Part shown: positions 25,257-34,159 of the stretch, piece by piece
Position numbering within the stretch: position 1 is the first letter of the stretch
Layout of the letters: each line of letters starts with the position of its first letter
DNA from: Streptomyces sp. DH5
GTDB lineage: Bacteria; Actinomycetota; Actinomycetes; Streptomycetales; Streptomycetaceae
Direction of reading: 5' to 3'
DNA: 64,000 bases
Assembly (NCBI RefSeq): GCF_020873915.1
Contig: NZ_JAHWGP010000016.1
Coordinates: 100,504 to 164,503 of the forward strand
Made by a program: the position numbers and the translations under genes
The notes under the pieces: generated by a model
Told to the model about the DNA's origin: nothing
Databases searched by the model: none
What the model saw: the letters and a program-made list of their open reading frames with translations, nothing else

Positions 25257-26198
25257 TTACCCGACGGCGGAGTGCCAGTTCTCGGCGAGCACCTTGCCCG
25301 CGTCGGGGGCGACCGTGCCGGGCGCGTTGAGGCCGCTGAGGTGGGTCCGGGTGTCGTTGAGGGTGAGGCTGTTGTTCCCGGAGGCGGAGGGCAGTCCGGA
25401 CTTGGCGTTGACCGCGGCGTTGATCAGGCCGACGTCCAGGCCGCATCCGGTGGCCGCCGGGACCGGGAAGGTGCTGTCGTTCTGGGTGGCGCCGGTGAGG
25501 TTGATCCGGCTCATCTCGCCGGCCTCGTCGGGTGTGCCGTCGCCGGAGAAGAAGCTCATCCCGAACTCCGGGTAGTTGCGGTTCTCCGGGCGCAGCAGGA
25601 TGGGGTCGGCGGCCGTGCCGATGTAGCACTTGCTGCCCAGGAGGGGGTTCTCCAGGTGGATCCGGACCGGCAGGGCGACGATGGGCAGGTCCGTGAGGAT
25701 GCCCGCGGTCTGGTCGAAGGCGTAGGGCGCGCCGACGGACTCCATGGTCGCGGTGATCCGGTTGAGGGAGGAGTTGTCGAGCGACTTGCAGATCGCCGTG
25801 ATCAGCGGCACGTTGCTCGGGCACATCAGGCCGAGCAGGCCGCCGGGCACGGTGGCGGAGTCGGCGACGAGGGCGCCGGAGGGCGGGGCGACGACGCTGC
25901 TGGTGCCGTCGGCGTTCTGGACGATGCCCATCTGCAGGTTCGTCCGCCCCGTGACCACGGTGGTCTTGCCGAGCTTGATGGAGCCGCTCGCGGAGGTGGA
26001 GACCACGCACTGCGGGGTCCGGGAGAGGCCGTCGGCGGCCAGCATCGCCGGGGCGTCCACGGGGCAGCGGGTGAAGGGGGCCCACTCGCCGTTCAGGCGG
26101 GGCTCGGCGGCGGTCGCGGTGCCCAGGGAGGCGAGGGCGCCCAGTGCGGTCAGGGCGGAGACGGTGGCGAGTCGGGTGCGGGTACGCGGTGTCGACAT
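25257..26198 (-). CDS. secreted protein of unknown function, actinobacterial type
   Basis: 313 aa, ATG at 26198. Sec signal peptide (residues 1-28, RLATVSALTALGALASLGTATA) cleaved near AEP. The mature part begins NGEWAPFTRCPVDAPAML, has several Cys that could pair, and a repeated beta-rich pattern with an ILTDLPIVALPVRIHLENPLLG segment. No TM or lipobox, so it is released to or held in the wall. Same strand as and 38 bp after the DUF6801 gene, thus cotranscribed. I do not recognise an enzymatic motif. Context (PucR regulator, divergent mce locus) suggests interaction with lipids or sterols at the surface (inference). Confidence 0.75.
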   Translation of the reverse strand: MSTPRTRTRLATVSALTALGALASLGTATAAEPRLNGEWAPFTRCPVDAPAMLAADGLSRTPQCVVSTSASGSIKLGKTTVVTGRTNLQMGIVQNADGTSSVVAPPSGALVADSATVPGGLLGLMCPSNVPLITAICKSLDNSSLNRITATMESVGAPYAFDQTAGILTDLPIVALPVRIHLENPLLGSKCYIGTAADPILLRPENRNYPEFGMSFFSGDGTPDEAGEMSRINLTGATQNDSTFPVPAATGCGLDVGLINAAVNAKSGLPSASGNNSLTLNDTRTHLSGLNAPGTVAPDAGKVLAENWHSAVG

Positions 26199-26236
26199 GG
26201 GATGGCCTTCCGTGAAGGGGTGCGGGGAGGTGCGGC

Positions 26237-27811
26237 TCAGCGCTCGGCGACGGGGATCTTCAGGGGCTGCAGGTCCTCGGTGCACTCGTCCGGGTTGAAG
26301 ACCTGCACCGCGCACGTCTGGCCCTGCGTCTGCTTGACGTAGTTGCCGGGTCCGGAGACGGAGGCGGTGAGGAGGCGGTCGATGTTCTCGCCGCCGCCGC
26401 CGCCGCCGCAGCCGGTGAAGGCCGGGATGGTCGCCTCCCCGGTCAGCGGACCGCCCGAACTGAGCAGGTAGCCGACGGGCTGGTCGGGGGGCTGGTGGGT
26501 GCTGCTGCCGGTCAGCAGCAGATGGGCACCGGGGAACTTCTCCGGCTCGGGCTCGGGGGAGCGCAGCGGTCCCTTCGTCCGGCAGCCGGACCCGACCTCC
26601 AGGGGGACCCCGTTGACCTCGAGCGCGGTCACCCGCAGCACGAGCGGGATCCGTACCCGGGTCTCCAGCTCCGTGTACGAGGTGATGAACGAGGTCTCGC
26701 CACGGGCGTCCATGGTCATGGGACCGGTCTGCTCCAGCACCATGGTGGCCTTCGTGGGGGTGAAGCCGAAGGTCAGGAAGGTGGCCTCGAACGGCGGGGT
26801 CTGCGCACGGCCCTGGTGGCGGAGCGTGCCCTCCGAGTGCTGTGTCAGGTAGCCGCCGGTGAAGTCCGGGAAGAACTCGATGTCGGTGGGCCCCTGTTCG
26901 ATCAGCACACAGGAGAGGGGGAGCAGTGAGGCGCCCTTCAGCTTGGTCACGTTCGTGTAGCCGGTGACATAGGCGTTCAGGGAGGCCGACGTGGACGGGT
27001 GCGCCTCGTCGTAGCGGCACGGCGGGGCCTCGCGCTCCGCGGCGGTGCCGCCGGGCGGGGCCGGTGCCACCTCCGGGGCCCGGTCTCCCTGCCGGTTCTC
27101 CGGCCCGTCCTGCGGCGCGGACGGTGAACCGGACGATCCGGGGGAGGCGCCGGGGGAGGCAGGCGTGCCGCCCGGGTCCTGCGTGCCCGTGCCGACCGGC
27201 ACGGTGGCCAGCGGCTCCCGCTCCGCCGCTGCGGCGGGGGAGCAGTCGACGGTCAGTGCGCCGGTCCCGGCGGCGGAGCCGTCCGCGGTGGCGAGGGCCA
27301 GGTCGACGGCGAGGGACCCGGCGGAGAACGTCAGGTCGCCGCTGCCCTGTCCGGTCACCGAGGGCACGTCCCCCGTGGTGGTGAGGGCCAGCGGCCCGGA
27401 GCCGGGGAGAGGCGCCGGCTCCGCGGTGCCCCGCCAGGTCGCCTCGGCCGTGGCCCCGTCCTGGGCGACGCCGACGGTGAGGCGGGTGGCGGGCCGTGCG
27501 GTGGCGGCCCCGAGCGCGGTGAGGTCCGCGACGGCCTCCGCCGGGAATTCCACGGCGGTGGTGACACCGGTCGGCTCGACCGGTTCGCCGGGCTCGGCCC
27601 GCTCCGGGAACACGGCGGAGATCCTCACCTGTGCGGGCTGCTTCCCGGAGGGCAGTGTGCAGACGTAGGGGAGTGCGGCGTCGACCTCCTGGGTGCCCGC
27701 GGCGGTGGCGGTGGCCGGGACCAGGGCGGCGGTCACGACGAACGCACCGATGACGGCGCCCCTGGCGCGGACGCGGGACGGCCGCGGCGCGGCGGCACGG
27801 TGGCCTTTCAT
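26237..27811 (-). CDS. DUF6801-like secreted protein with Pro/Ser linker
   Basis: 524 aa, ATG at 27811. Signal peptide residues 1-38 (AVIGAFVVTAALVPATATAAG). First mature domain (about 45-205): EVDAALPYVCTLPSGKQPAQVRISAVFP... ending in TGALTVDCSP, with a Cys near each end, resembling DUF6801. Then a disordered Gly/Pro/Ser linker (about 210-262), and a second beta-rich domain (about 265-510) with several Cys. A Gly run (GCGGGGGGEN) sits near residue 470. No enzymatic motif; likely cell-surface binding. Between two other secreted genes; the terminator hairpin at 27866-27904 partly separates it from the 211-aa gene upstream. Confidence 0.72.
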   Translation of the reverse strand: MKGHRAAAPRPSRVRARGAVIGAFVVTAALVPATATAAGTQEVDAALPYVCTLPSGKQPAQVRISAVFPERAEPGEPVEPTGVTTAVEFPAEAVADLTALGAATARPATRLTVGVAQDGATAEATWRGTAEPAPLPGSGPLALTTTGDVPSVTGQGSGDLTFSAGSLAVDLALATADGSAAGTGALTVDCSPAAAAEREPLATVPVGTGTQDPGGTPASPGASPGSSGSPSAPQDGPENRQGDRAPEVAPAPPGGTAAEREAPPCRYDEAHPSTSASLNAYVTGYTNVTKLKGASLLPLSCVLIEQGPTDIEFFPDFTGGYLTQHSEGTLRHQGRAQTPPFEATFLTFGFTPTKATMVLEQTGPMTMDARGETSFITSYTELETRVRIPLVLRVTALEVNGVPLEVGSGCRTKGPLRSPEPEPEKFPGAHLLLTGSSTHQPPDQPVGYLLSSGGPLTGEATIPAFTGCGGGGGGENIDRLLTASVSGPGNYVKQTQGQTCAVQVFNPDECTEDLQPLKIPVAER

Positions 27812-27865
27812 ACAGCTCCACTCGACTCGTTCAGGACCGGCGTGCGAAGGGCGGTCGGGCAGGCC

Positions 27866-27904
27866 CGCGTCCGCCCGGCCGGGGATGCCGGCCGGGCGGA
27901 CGCG
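27866..27904. terminator. strong hairpin inside the secreted-protein operon
   Basis: Perfect 17-bp arms (27866-27882 and 27888-27904) with loop GGATG, starting 13 bp after the stop of the 211-aa secreted gene. Probably lowers read-through so that the first gene is expressed above the two downstream genes. Confidence 0.85.
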
Positions 27905-27917
27905 GACGGGTGGCGCC

Positions 27918-28676
<759 letters not shown>

Positions 28677-28944
28677 TCGACCGGACAATGGCATCGTTCA
28701 TGATTCTTTGAAAAGCGCAACCATCTGTTCCCCGGGTGAGTGGACGCCGGCTCGACTTAGTCACCGGCTGTCAATTCCGAGGTGTGGCGGGTGGTGCCCT
28801 GGGTGGCCGGTCCGTTCGCCCGTCCCGGGTGGGGAGGCTCACCGCCTGACAATTTCACGGCCATTTCTTGTCTGCCGACTGACAGGTTCCGGAGGGCGGT
28901 GGCGGATCTCGCGGCAAACTCCCATTCCGGTATTGCCCGCTGAG

Positions 28945-28960
28945 GTTACTCGGCCGTAAC
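28945..28960. promoter_or_regulatory. GTTAC-N6-GTAAC palindrome, site 2
   Basis: GTTACTCGGCCGTAAC, identical half-sites and spacing to site 1, 284 bp away and about 309 bp upstream of the mce ATPase start. Confidence 0.5.
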
Positions 28961-29109
28961 GTGCCGGTGCGGTGCACGGTTCCAGGTCGGCGCCCCCCTG
29001 CCGGCCGGTAACCGCGACGGATGGTCCTCCACGGGGGCCGCCCTCGTGGCCGGACTCCGCCGGCAGGGTTCCGGGGGCTCCACCCCTCCCGGAGTCGCGG
29101 GACCCTGCC

Positions 29110-29159
29110 TGTCTCCGCGGAGACAAGTACGGGGTCCGCGTGTTGTCTGCGCGGTGACA
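29110..29159. promoter_or_regulatory. paired 16-bp operator-like sites upstream of mce
   Basis: TGTCTCCGCGGAGACA (29110-29125, perfect palindrome) and TGTCTGCGCGGTGACA (29144-29159), centre spacing 34 bp, 110 to 160 bp before the mce start codon. A related copy TGTCTGCCGACTGACA is at 28869. Suggests cooperative binding of a dimeric repressor. Confidence 0.55.
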
Positions 29160-29268
29160 AAGAGCGGAGGGGTTACGGGAAGCCGGCGTCGTACCCGTTG
29201 TCACGGCGTCCCGCGCCGACTTGACTGCGCCCGCGGTGCGCATCCGACACACGTCCGGTGGAGGTGAT

Positions 29269-30276
29269 ATGGGAATCGAAGTGGTGGTGGAAGGGCTGAC
29301 CAAGTCCTTCGGCAGGCAGAGCATCTGGCGGGACGTGACACTCACCCTTCCTGCCGGAGAAGTGAGCGTGATGCTCGGTCCGTCCGGCACCGGGAAGACC
29401 GTCTTCCTGAAATCGCTCATAGGGCTGCTCAAACCCGAGAAGGGCCGTGTTCTCATCAACGGGGTGGACATGGTGAACAGCCCCGAAAGGGAAATCTACG
29501 AGACCCGGAAATTGTTCGGGCTGATGTTCCAGGACGGAGCCCTCTTCGGGTCCATGTCCCTCTTCGACAACATCGCCTTCCCGCTGCGCGAGCACACCCG
29601 CAAGAAGGAGTCCGAGATCCGGCGCATCGTCATGGAGCGGATCGAGGTCGTCGGGCTGCTGGGCGCGGAGGGCAAACTGCCGGGCGAGATCAGCGGCGGC
29701 ATGCGCAAACGGGCCGGTCTGGCCCGCGCGCTCGTGCTGGACCCGCAGATCATCCTCTGTGACGAGCCGGACTCGGGGCTCGACCCGGTCCGCACGGCCT
29801 ATCTCTCCCAGCTGCTGATCGACCTGAACGCGCAGATCGACGCGACGATGCTGATCGTCACCCACAACCTCGACATCGCCGCCACGGTGCCCGACAACAT
29901 GGGGATGCTCTTCCGGCGCGAGCTGGTCACCTTCGGTCCGCGCGAGGTGCTGCTCACCAGCGAGGAGCCGGTCGTGGCCCAGTTCCTCGACGGCCGGCGC
30001 GAGGGCCCCATCGGCATGTCCGAGGAGAAGGACGCGGCCACCCTCGCCGCCGAGGCGGACGCCGGTGCGCCCCCGGCCCCGCCCCGCAGGATCGTTCCCC
30101 AGCTGGAGCCGTCGCCCGGCCTGCCGCCGCGCGCGGCCGTCGCCCGACGACGCCAGCGTGTCATGGGCATGATCGACCGGTTGCCGCCCGCCGCGCGCTC
30201 CGCCATCCGCGAGACCTACGCCGCGAAGGCCGCGGCCCCCACCCTGACGATGCCCGCCGCCGGGAGCGGCACATGA
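29269..30276 (+). CDS. Mce-locus ABC transporter ATPase (MlaF/Mkl-like)
   Basis: 335 aa from ATG at 29269 with a full GGAGGTGAT immediately upstream. Walker A GPSGTGKT (about 36-43), signature ISGGMRKRAGLARAL, Walker B IILCDEPDSGLDP, H-loop VTHN. This matches the MlaF/MceG ATPase that energises lipid import by YrbE/Mce complexes. C-terminal extension beyond residue 255 is Pro/Ala-rich and includes a predicted helical RRRQRVMGMIDRLPP segment, typical of actinobacterial Mkl. Starts a gene chain running to 39503 with mostly ATGA overlaps, so one operon. Having the ATPase inside the mce operon differs from mycobacteria, where mceG is unlinked (established knowledge). Confidence 0.92.
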   Translation: MGIEVVVEGLTKSFGRQSIWRDVTLTLPAGEVSVMLGPSGTGKTVFLKSLIGLLKPEKGRVLINGVDMVNSPEREIYETRKLFGLMFQDGALFGSMSLFDNIAFPLREHTRKKESEIRRIVMERIEVVGLLGAEGKLPGEISGGMRKRAGLARALVLDPQIILCDEPDSGLDPVRTAYLSQLLIDLNAQIDATMLIVTHNLDIAATVPDNMGMLFRRELVTFGPREVLLTSEEPVVAQFLDGRREGPIGMSEEKDAATLAAEADAGAPPAPPRRIVPQLEPSPGLPPRAAVARRRQRVMGMIDRLPPAARSAIRETYAAKAAAPTLTMPAAGSGT

Positions 30277-31037
30277 TCATCGGCGCGCTCCGGGGGACCG
30301 GCCGGCTCTTCGCGCTCGCCGCCGAAGTCAGCCGCGCCGTCTTCCGAAGACCCTTCCAGTTCCGCGAGTTCGTCGAGCAGTTCTGGTTCGTCGCGAGCGT
30401 CACCATCCTGCCCGCCGCCCTCGTCTCGATCCCCTTCGGCGCCGTCATCGCGCTCCAGGTCGGCTCCCTCACCCAGCAGCTGGGCGCCCAGTCGTTCACC
30501 GGGGGCGCCAGCGTCCTCGCCGTCGTCCAGCAGGCGAGCCCGCTCATCGTCGCCCTGCTGATCGCCGGCGCCGGAGGCTCCGCCATCTGCGCCGACCTCG
30601 GCTCCCGCACGATCCGCGAAGAGCTCGACGCCATGGAGGTCATGGGCGTCTCACCCGTGCAGCGCCTGGTCGTCCCCCGGGTCCTGGCCACCATGGCCGT
30701 GGCCGTCCTGCTCAACGGCCTGGTCTCCGTCGTCGGCACCCTCGGCGGCTACTTCTTCAACGTCATCCTGCAGGGCGGCACCCCCGGCGCCTACCTGTCC
30801 AGCTTCTCCGCCCTCGCCCAGCCGGCCGACCTCTACGTCAGCGAACTCAAGGCACTCGTCTTCGGCTTCATCGCGGGCATTGTCGCCGCCCACCGCGGCC
30901 TCAACCCGCGCGGCGGCCCCAAGGGCGTCGGCGACGCCGTCAACCAGTCCGTCGTCATCACCTTCCTGCTGCTCTTCTTCGTGAACATGGTGATGACGGG
31001 CATCTACCTCCAGATCGTCCCGCCGAAGGGAGGCTGA
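30273..31037 (+). CDS. YrbE/MlaE-type permease A of mce locus
   Basis: 254 aa, ATGA overlap with the ATPase gene. MlaE-type permease with about five TM segments (VTILPAALVSIPFGAVIALQVG; ASPLIVALLIAGAGGSAICADLG; VVITFLLLFFVNMVMTGIYL) and the conserved IREELDAMEVMGVSPVQRLVVPR loop that contacts the ATPase. With the next gene it forms the heterodimeric inner-membrane core of the lipid importer. Confidence 0.92.
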   Translation: MIIGALRGTGRLFALAAEVSRAVFRRPFQFREFVEQFWFVASVTILPAALVSIPFGAVIALQVGSLTQQLGAQSFTGGASVLAVVQQASPLIVALLIAGAGGSAICADLGSRTIREELDAMEVMGVSPVQRLVVPRVLATMAVAVLLNGLVSVVGTLGGYFFNVILQGGTPGAYLSSFSALAQPADLYVSELKALVFGFIAGIVAAHRGLNPRGGPKGVGDAVNQSVVITFLLLFFVNMVMTGIYLQIVPPKGG

Positions 31038-31042
31038 GGCCG

Positions 31043-31849
31043 ATGGCCTCCCCGCTCGCCCTGCTCGACCGGTCCGGCGACCACCTGATCTTCTACGTCC
31101 GGGCGCTGCTGTGGATCCCGCGCACCCTGCGCCGCTACCTCAAGGAGGTGCAACGCCTCCTCGCCGAGGTCGCGTTCGGCTCCGGCGGCCTCGGCGTCAT
31201 CGGCGGCACCATCGGCGTGATGATCGCGATGACGCTCTTCACCGGGACCGTGGTCGGACTCCAGGGCTACGCGGCCCTCGACCAGATCGGCACGGCCGCG
31301 TTCACCGGATTCGTCTCCGCCTACTTCAACACCCGCGAGATCGCCCCCCTCGTCGCCGGGCTCGCCCTCTCGGCGACCGTCGGCGCCGGCTTCACCGCCC
31401 AGCTCGGCGCCATGCGCATCAACGAGGAGGTCGACGCCCTCGAGGGCATGGGCATCCGCTCCATGCCCTACCTGGTCACCACGCGCATCATCGCCGGGGT
31501 CGTCGCCATCGTCCCGCTGTACGCGATCGGGCTGCTCTCCTCCTACCTGGCGTCCCGCTACGTGACCGTCCTGTTCAACGGCCAGTCCCGGGGCACCTAC
31601 GACCACTACTTCAACCTCTTCCTCTCCCCGACGGACGTCCTGCTCTCGGTGCTGAAAGTGCTGATCTTCAGCGTCATGGTGATCCTCGCCCACTGCTACT
31701 ACGGCTACCGCGCCACCGGAGGTCCCGCCGGCGTCGGCGTGGCCGTCGGCCGGTCGGTGCGCAACGCCATCGTGCTGATCAGTGTCACCGACTTCTTCCT
31801 GTCGCTCGCCCTGTGGGGCGCGACCACGACCGTGAAGGTGGCGGGGTGA
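31043..31849 (+). CDS. YrbE/MlaE-type permease B of mce locus
   Basis: 268 aa, five bases after the first permease. MlaE fold: GGTIGVMIAMTLFTGTVVGLQG, ATVGAGFTAQLGAMRINEEVDALEGMGIRSMPYLVTTR coupling loop, and a C-terminal TM (AIVLISVTDFFLSLALWG). Partner of the 30273 permease. Function: substrate passage for lipids delivered by the Mce hexamer. Confidence 0.92.
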   Translation: MASPLALLDRSGDHLIFYVRALLWIPRTLRRYLKEVQRLLAEVAFGSGGLGVIGGTIGVMIAMTLFTGTVVGLQGYAALDQIGTAAFTGFVSAYFNTREIAPLVAGLALSATVGAGFTAQLGAMRINEEVDALEGMGIRSMPYLVTTRIIAGVVAIVPLYAIGLLSSYLASRYVTVLFNGQSRGTYDHYFNLFLSPTDVLLSVLKVLIFSVMVILAHCYYGYRATGGPAGVGVAVGRSVRNAIVLISVTDFFLSLALWGATTTVKVAG

Positions 31850-31850
31850 G

Positions 31851-33104
31851 ATGAGCGGAGCACGAGGCCGGACGCTGCGCCTCCGGTCGACCGGGGTGGC
31901 GTTCCTGCTGGTGCCGGTCCTGCTGGTCTGGCTGGCCGTCGCCGTCTACGACAAGCGGTTCACCGCATCCGATCCGGTGGTCGTCGAGACCGGCAGCGTC
32001 GGCAACGAGATGCACCCGGGCGCCGAGGTCAAACTGCGCGGGGTCGTCGTCGGGGAGGTCCGCGCCATCGACGCCACCGACACGGGCGCCAGGCTCACCC
32101 TCGCCATGCAACCCGGCGCCCTCGACGACGTCCCCTCCGACGTCCGGGCGCAGATGCTGCCCACCACCCTGTTCGGCGAACGGTTCGTGGCCCTCGTACC
32201 GCCGAAGGTCCCCTCGGACCGGCCGCTCGCCGCCGGGGCCGTCATCCCCCAGGACCGCTCCGAGAACGCCGTCGAACTCCAGCAGGTCCTCGACGACGTC
32301 CTGCCGATGCTCACCGCGGTCCAGCCGCAGAAGCTGTCCGCGACCCTGTCGGCCGTCTCGCAGGCCCTGGAGGGACGCGGCGGCCGGCTCGGCGACACGC
32401 TCGCCCGGCTGGACGCCCACCTCGAGGAGTTCAACCCCCACCTGCCCACCCTCAACCGGGACCTCAGGCACCTGGTGGAGGTGGGCCACGTCTACGCGGA
32501 CGCCGCGCCCGACATCATCACGGCGCTCACCGACTTCACCACCACCAGCGGCACCCTCGCCGAACAGGAGTCGGCCTACGCCCGCACCCTCGGCGCCACC
32601 ACCCGCACGGCCGAGGACGTGACGGCCTTCCTGCGGAAGAACAAGGACAACATCATCCGGCTCAGCGCGACCGGCAGGCCCACCCTGGAACTGCTCGCCG
32701 AGTACTCCCCGTCCTTCCCCTGCACCCTGCGCACCCTCGCCGATTTCGTCCCCGCCATGGACAAGGTGCTCGGCAAGGGCACCGACCGGCCCGGCATCCA
32801 CGTCGACGTCACCGCGGTCCCCCCGCGCGGTGCCTACCTGCCCGGCCGCGACACCCCCGTGTACGACTCCGGGGGCGGCCCCCGCTGCCCCTCCGTGCCC
32901 TACCTCGGCACCCTGGCCCGGCCCGCCGCGCAGGCGTCCGCGGCCGTCGAGCAGGACCTCGGGCCCGCCAACTCGCCGCAGGAGAACGACCTGGTCAACG
33001 AACTGCTCGCACCCGCGGCGGGCCGGACGCCCGGTGATCTGCCCGACTGGAGCAGCCTGCTCGTCGGCCCGGCCTACCGCGGCACGGAGGTGACGCTCGG
33101 ATGA
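31851..33104 (+). CDS. Mce family protein, first of six (MceA position)
   Basis: 417 aa, one base after the permease stop. N-terminal TM anchor (GVAFLLVPVLLVWLAVAVYD, about 15-34) and MCE domain (about 45-125; EMHPGAEVKLRGVVVGEVRA), followed by a long helical region (about 140-300) and a Pro/Gly-rich C-terminal part with two Cys. Mce proteins form a hexameric tube that shuttles hydrophobic molecules across the periplasm-like space to YrbE. Overlaps the next mce gene by ATGA. Confidence 0.9.
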   Translation: MSGARGRTLRLRSTGVAFLLVPVLLVWLAVAVYDKRFTASDPVVVETGSVGNEMHPGAEVKLRGVVVGEVRAIDATDTGARLTLAMQPGALDDVPSDVRAQMLPTTLFGERFVALVPPKVPSDRPLAAGAVIPQDRSENAVELQQVLDDVLPMLTAVQPQKLSATLSAVSQALEGRGGRLGDTLARLDAHLEEFNPHLPTLNRDLRHLVEVGHVYADAAPDIITALTDFTTTSGTLAEQESAYARTLGATTRTAEDVTAFLRKNKDNIIRLSATGRPTLELLAEYSPSFPCTLRTLADFVPAMDKVLGKGTDRPGIHVDVTAVPPRGAYLPGRDTPVYDSGGGPRCPSVPYLGTLARPAAQASAAVEQDLGPANSPQENDLVNELLAPAAGRTPGDLPDWSSLLVGPAYRGTEVTLG

Positions 33105-34159
33105 CCCGCGCGGACAACGCCCACACCCGCCGCCGCCCGCTCACCGGGCCGCTGCTCAAGTCCCTGGTCTTCGTGATCGTCACGGGCATCGCCACGACCG
33201 TGCTCGGCCTCAGCGTCGCCAGCACCGGCGTCGACACCGGAACCCGCACCTACCGGGCCCTGTTCACCGACGTCACGGGACTCGTCGACGGCGACAGCGT
33301 GCGCATCTCCGGAGTGAAGGTCGGCGAGGTGACCGACGTCCGCGTCGTGCAACGGCGCACCGCGCAGGTCACCTTCACCGTCCGCGACGACCGCCGGCTG
33401 CCCCGGTCGGCCACCGCCGCCGTGAAGTACCTCAACATGGTCGGCCAGCGCTACGTCGCCCTCGGCCGCGGCAGCGGCGACCTCACCGGCACCCTCGAGC
33501 CGGGCGACACCATCCCGCTCGACCGCACCACGCCGGCCCTCGACCTGACGCTGCTCTTCAACGGGTTCAAGCCGTTGTTCGAGGGGCTGTCCCCGAAGGA
33601 CGTCAACGAACTCGCCGGATCGATCGTGCAGGTGCTCCAGGGCGAGGGCGCCACGGTGGACAGCCTGATCCGCCACGTCGGCTCGCTCAGCACGACCGTC
33701 GCCGCCAAGGACAAGGTGATCGGCCAGGTCGTCGACAACCTCAGCACCGTCCTGAACACCCTCAACGACCGCGAGGACAGCTTCGACGACCTCGTCGTCA
33801 CCCTCCAGGACCTCGTCACCGGCTTCAACGACGACCGCAAACCCCTCGGCAAGGCGGTCGCGGCCATGGGCGACCTGACCACGGTCACCGCGGGGCTCGT
33901 CGAGGACGGGCGCGCGCCCCTGAAGCGGGACATCCGCGAACTGGGCCGGCTCTCCACCGGCCTCGGCGGCCACCTGCCGCAGATCGAGGACTTCCTCGAG
34001 CGGAGCCCCGCCAAGATGACCGCCCTGGCCCGGCTGTCCTCCTACGGGTCGTGGTTCAACCTCTACCTCTGCGAGGCACGCGTGAGCGGAGTGACCACCT
34101 CCGACGGTTCGAAGCCGCCGACCGGCATCGCGATCACCGAATCGAGGTGCCGCGGATGA
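33101..34159 (+). CDS. Mce family protein, second of six (MceB position)
   Basis: 352 aa. TM anchor LLKSLVFVIVTGIATTVLGLSV (about 17-38), MCE domain about 45-125 (TGLVDGDSVRISGVKVGEVTDVRV), then heptad-rich helices (about 150-320) forming the tube needle. Ends with two Cys in the last 40 residues (YLCEAR, ESRCRG). ATGA overlaps on both sides. Confidence 0.9.
   Translation: MTRADNAHTRRRPLTGPLLKSLVFVIVTGIATTVLGLSVASTGVDTGTRTYRALFTDVTGLVDGDSVRISGVKVGEVTDVRVVQRRTAQVTFTVRDDRRLPRSATAAVKYLNMVGQRYVALGRGSGDLTGTLEPGDTIPLDRTTPALDLTLLFNGFKPLFEGLSPKDVNELAGSIVQVLQGEGATVDSLIRHVGSLSTTVAAKDKVIGQVVDNLSTVLNTLNDREDSFDDLVVTLQDLVTGFNDDRKPLGKAVAAMGDLTTVTAGLVEDGRAPLKRDIRELGRLSTGLGGHLPQIEDFLERSPAKMTALARLSSYGSWFNLYLCEARVSGVTTSDGSKPPTGIAITESRCRG

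Noticed and set aside
25257-27821. 854-codon minus-strand frame that could join two secreted proteins into one
   Set aside because: The upstream part is the wrong frame of the DUF6801 gene; the signal peptide at 26198 marks the true start.
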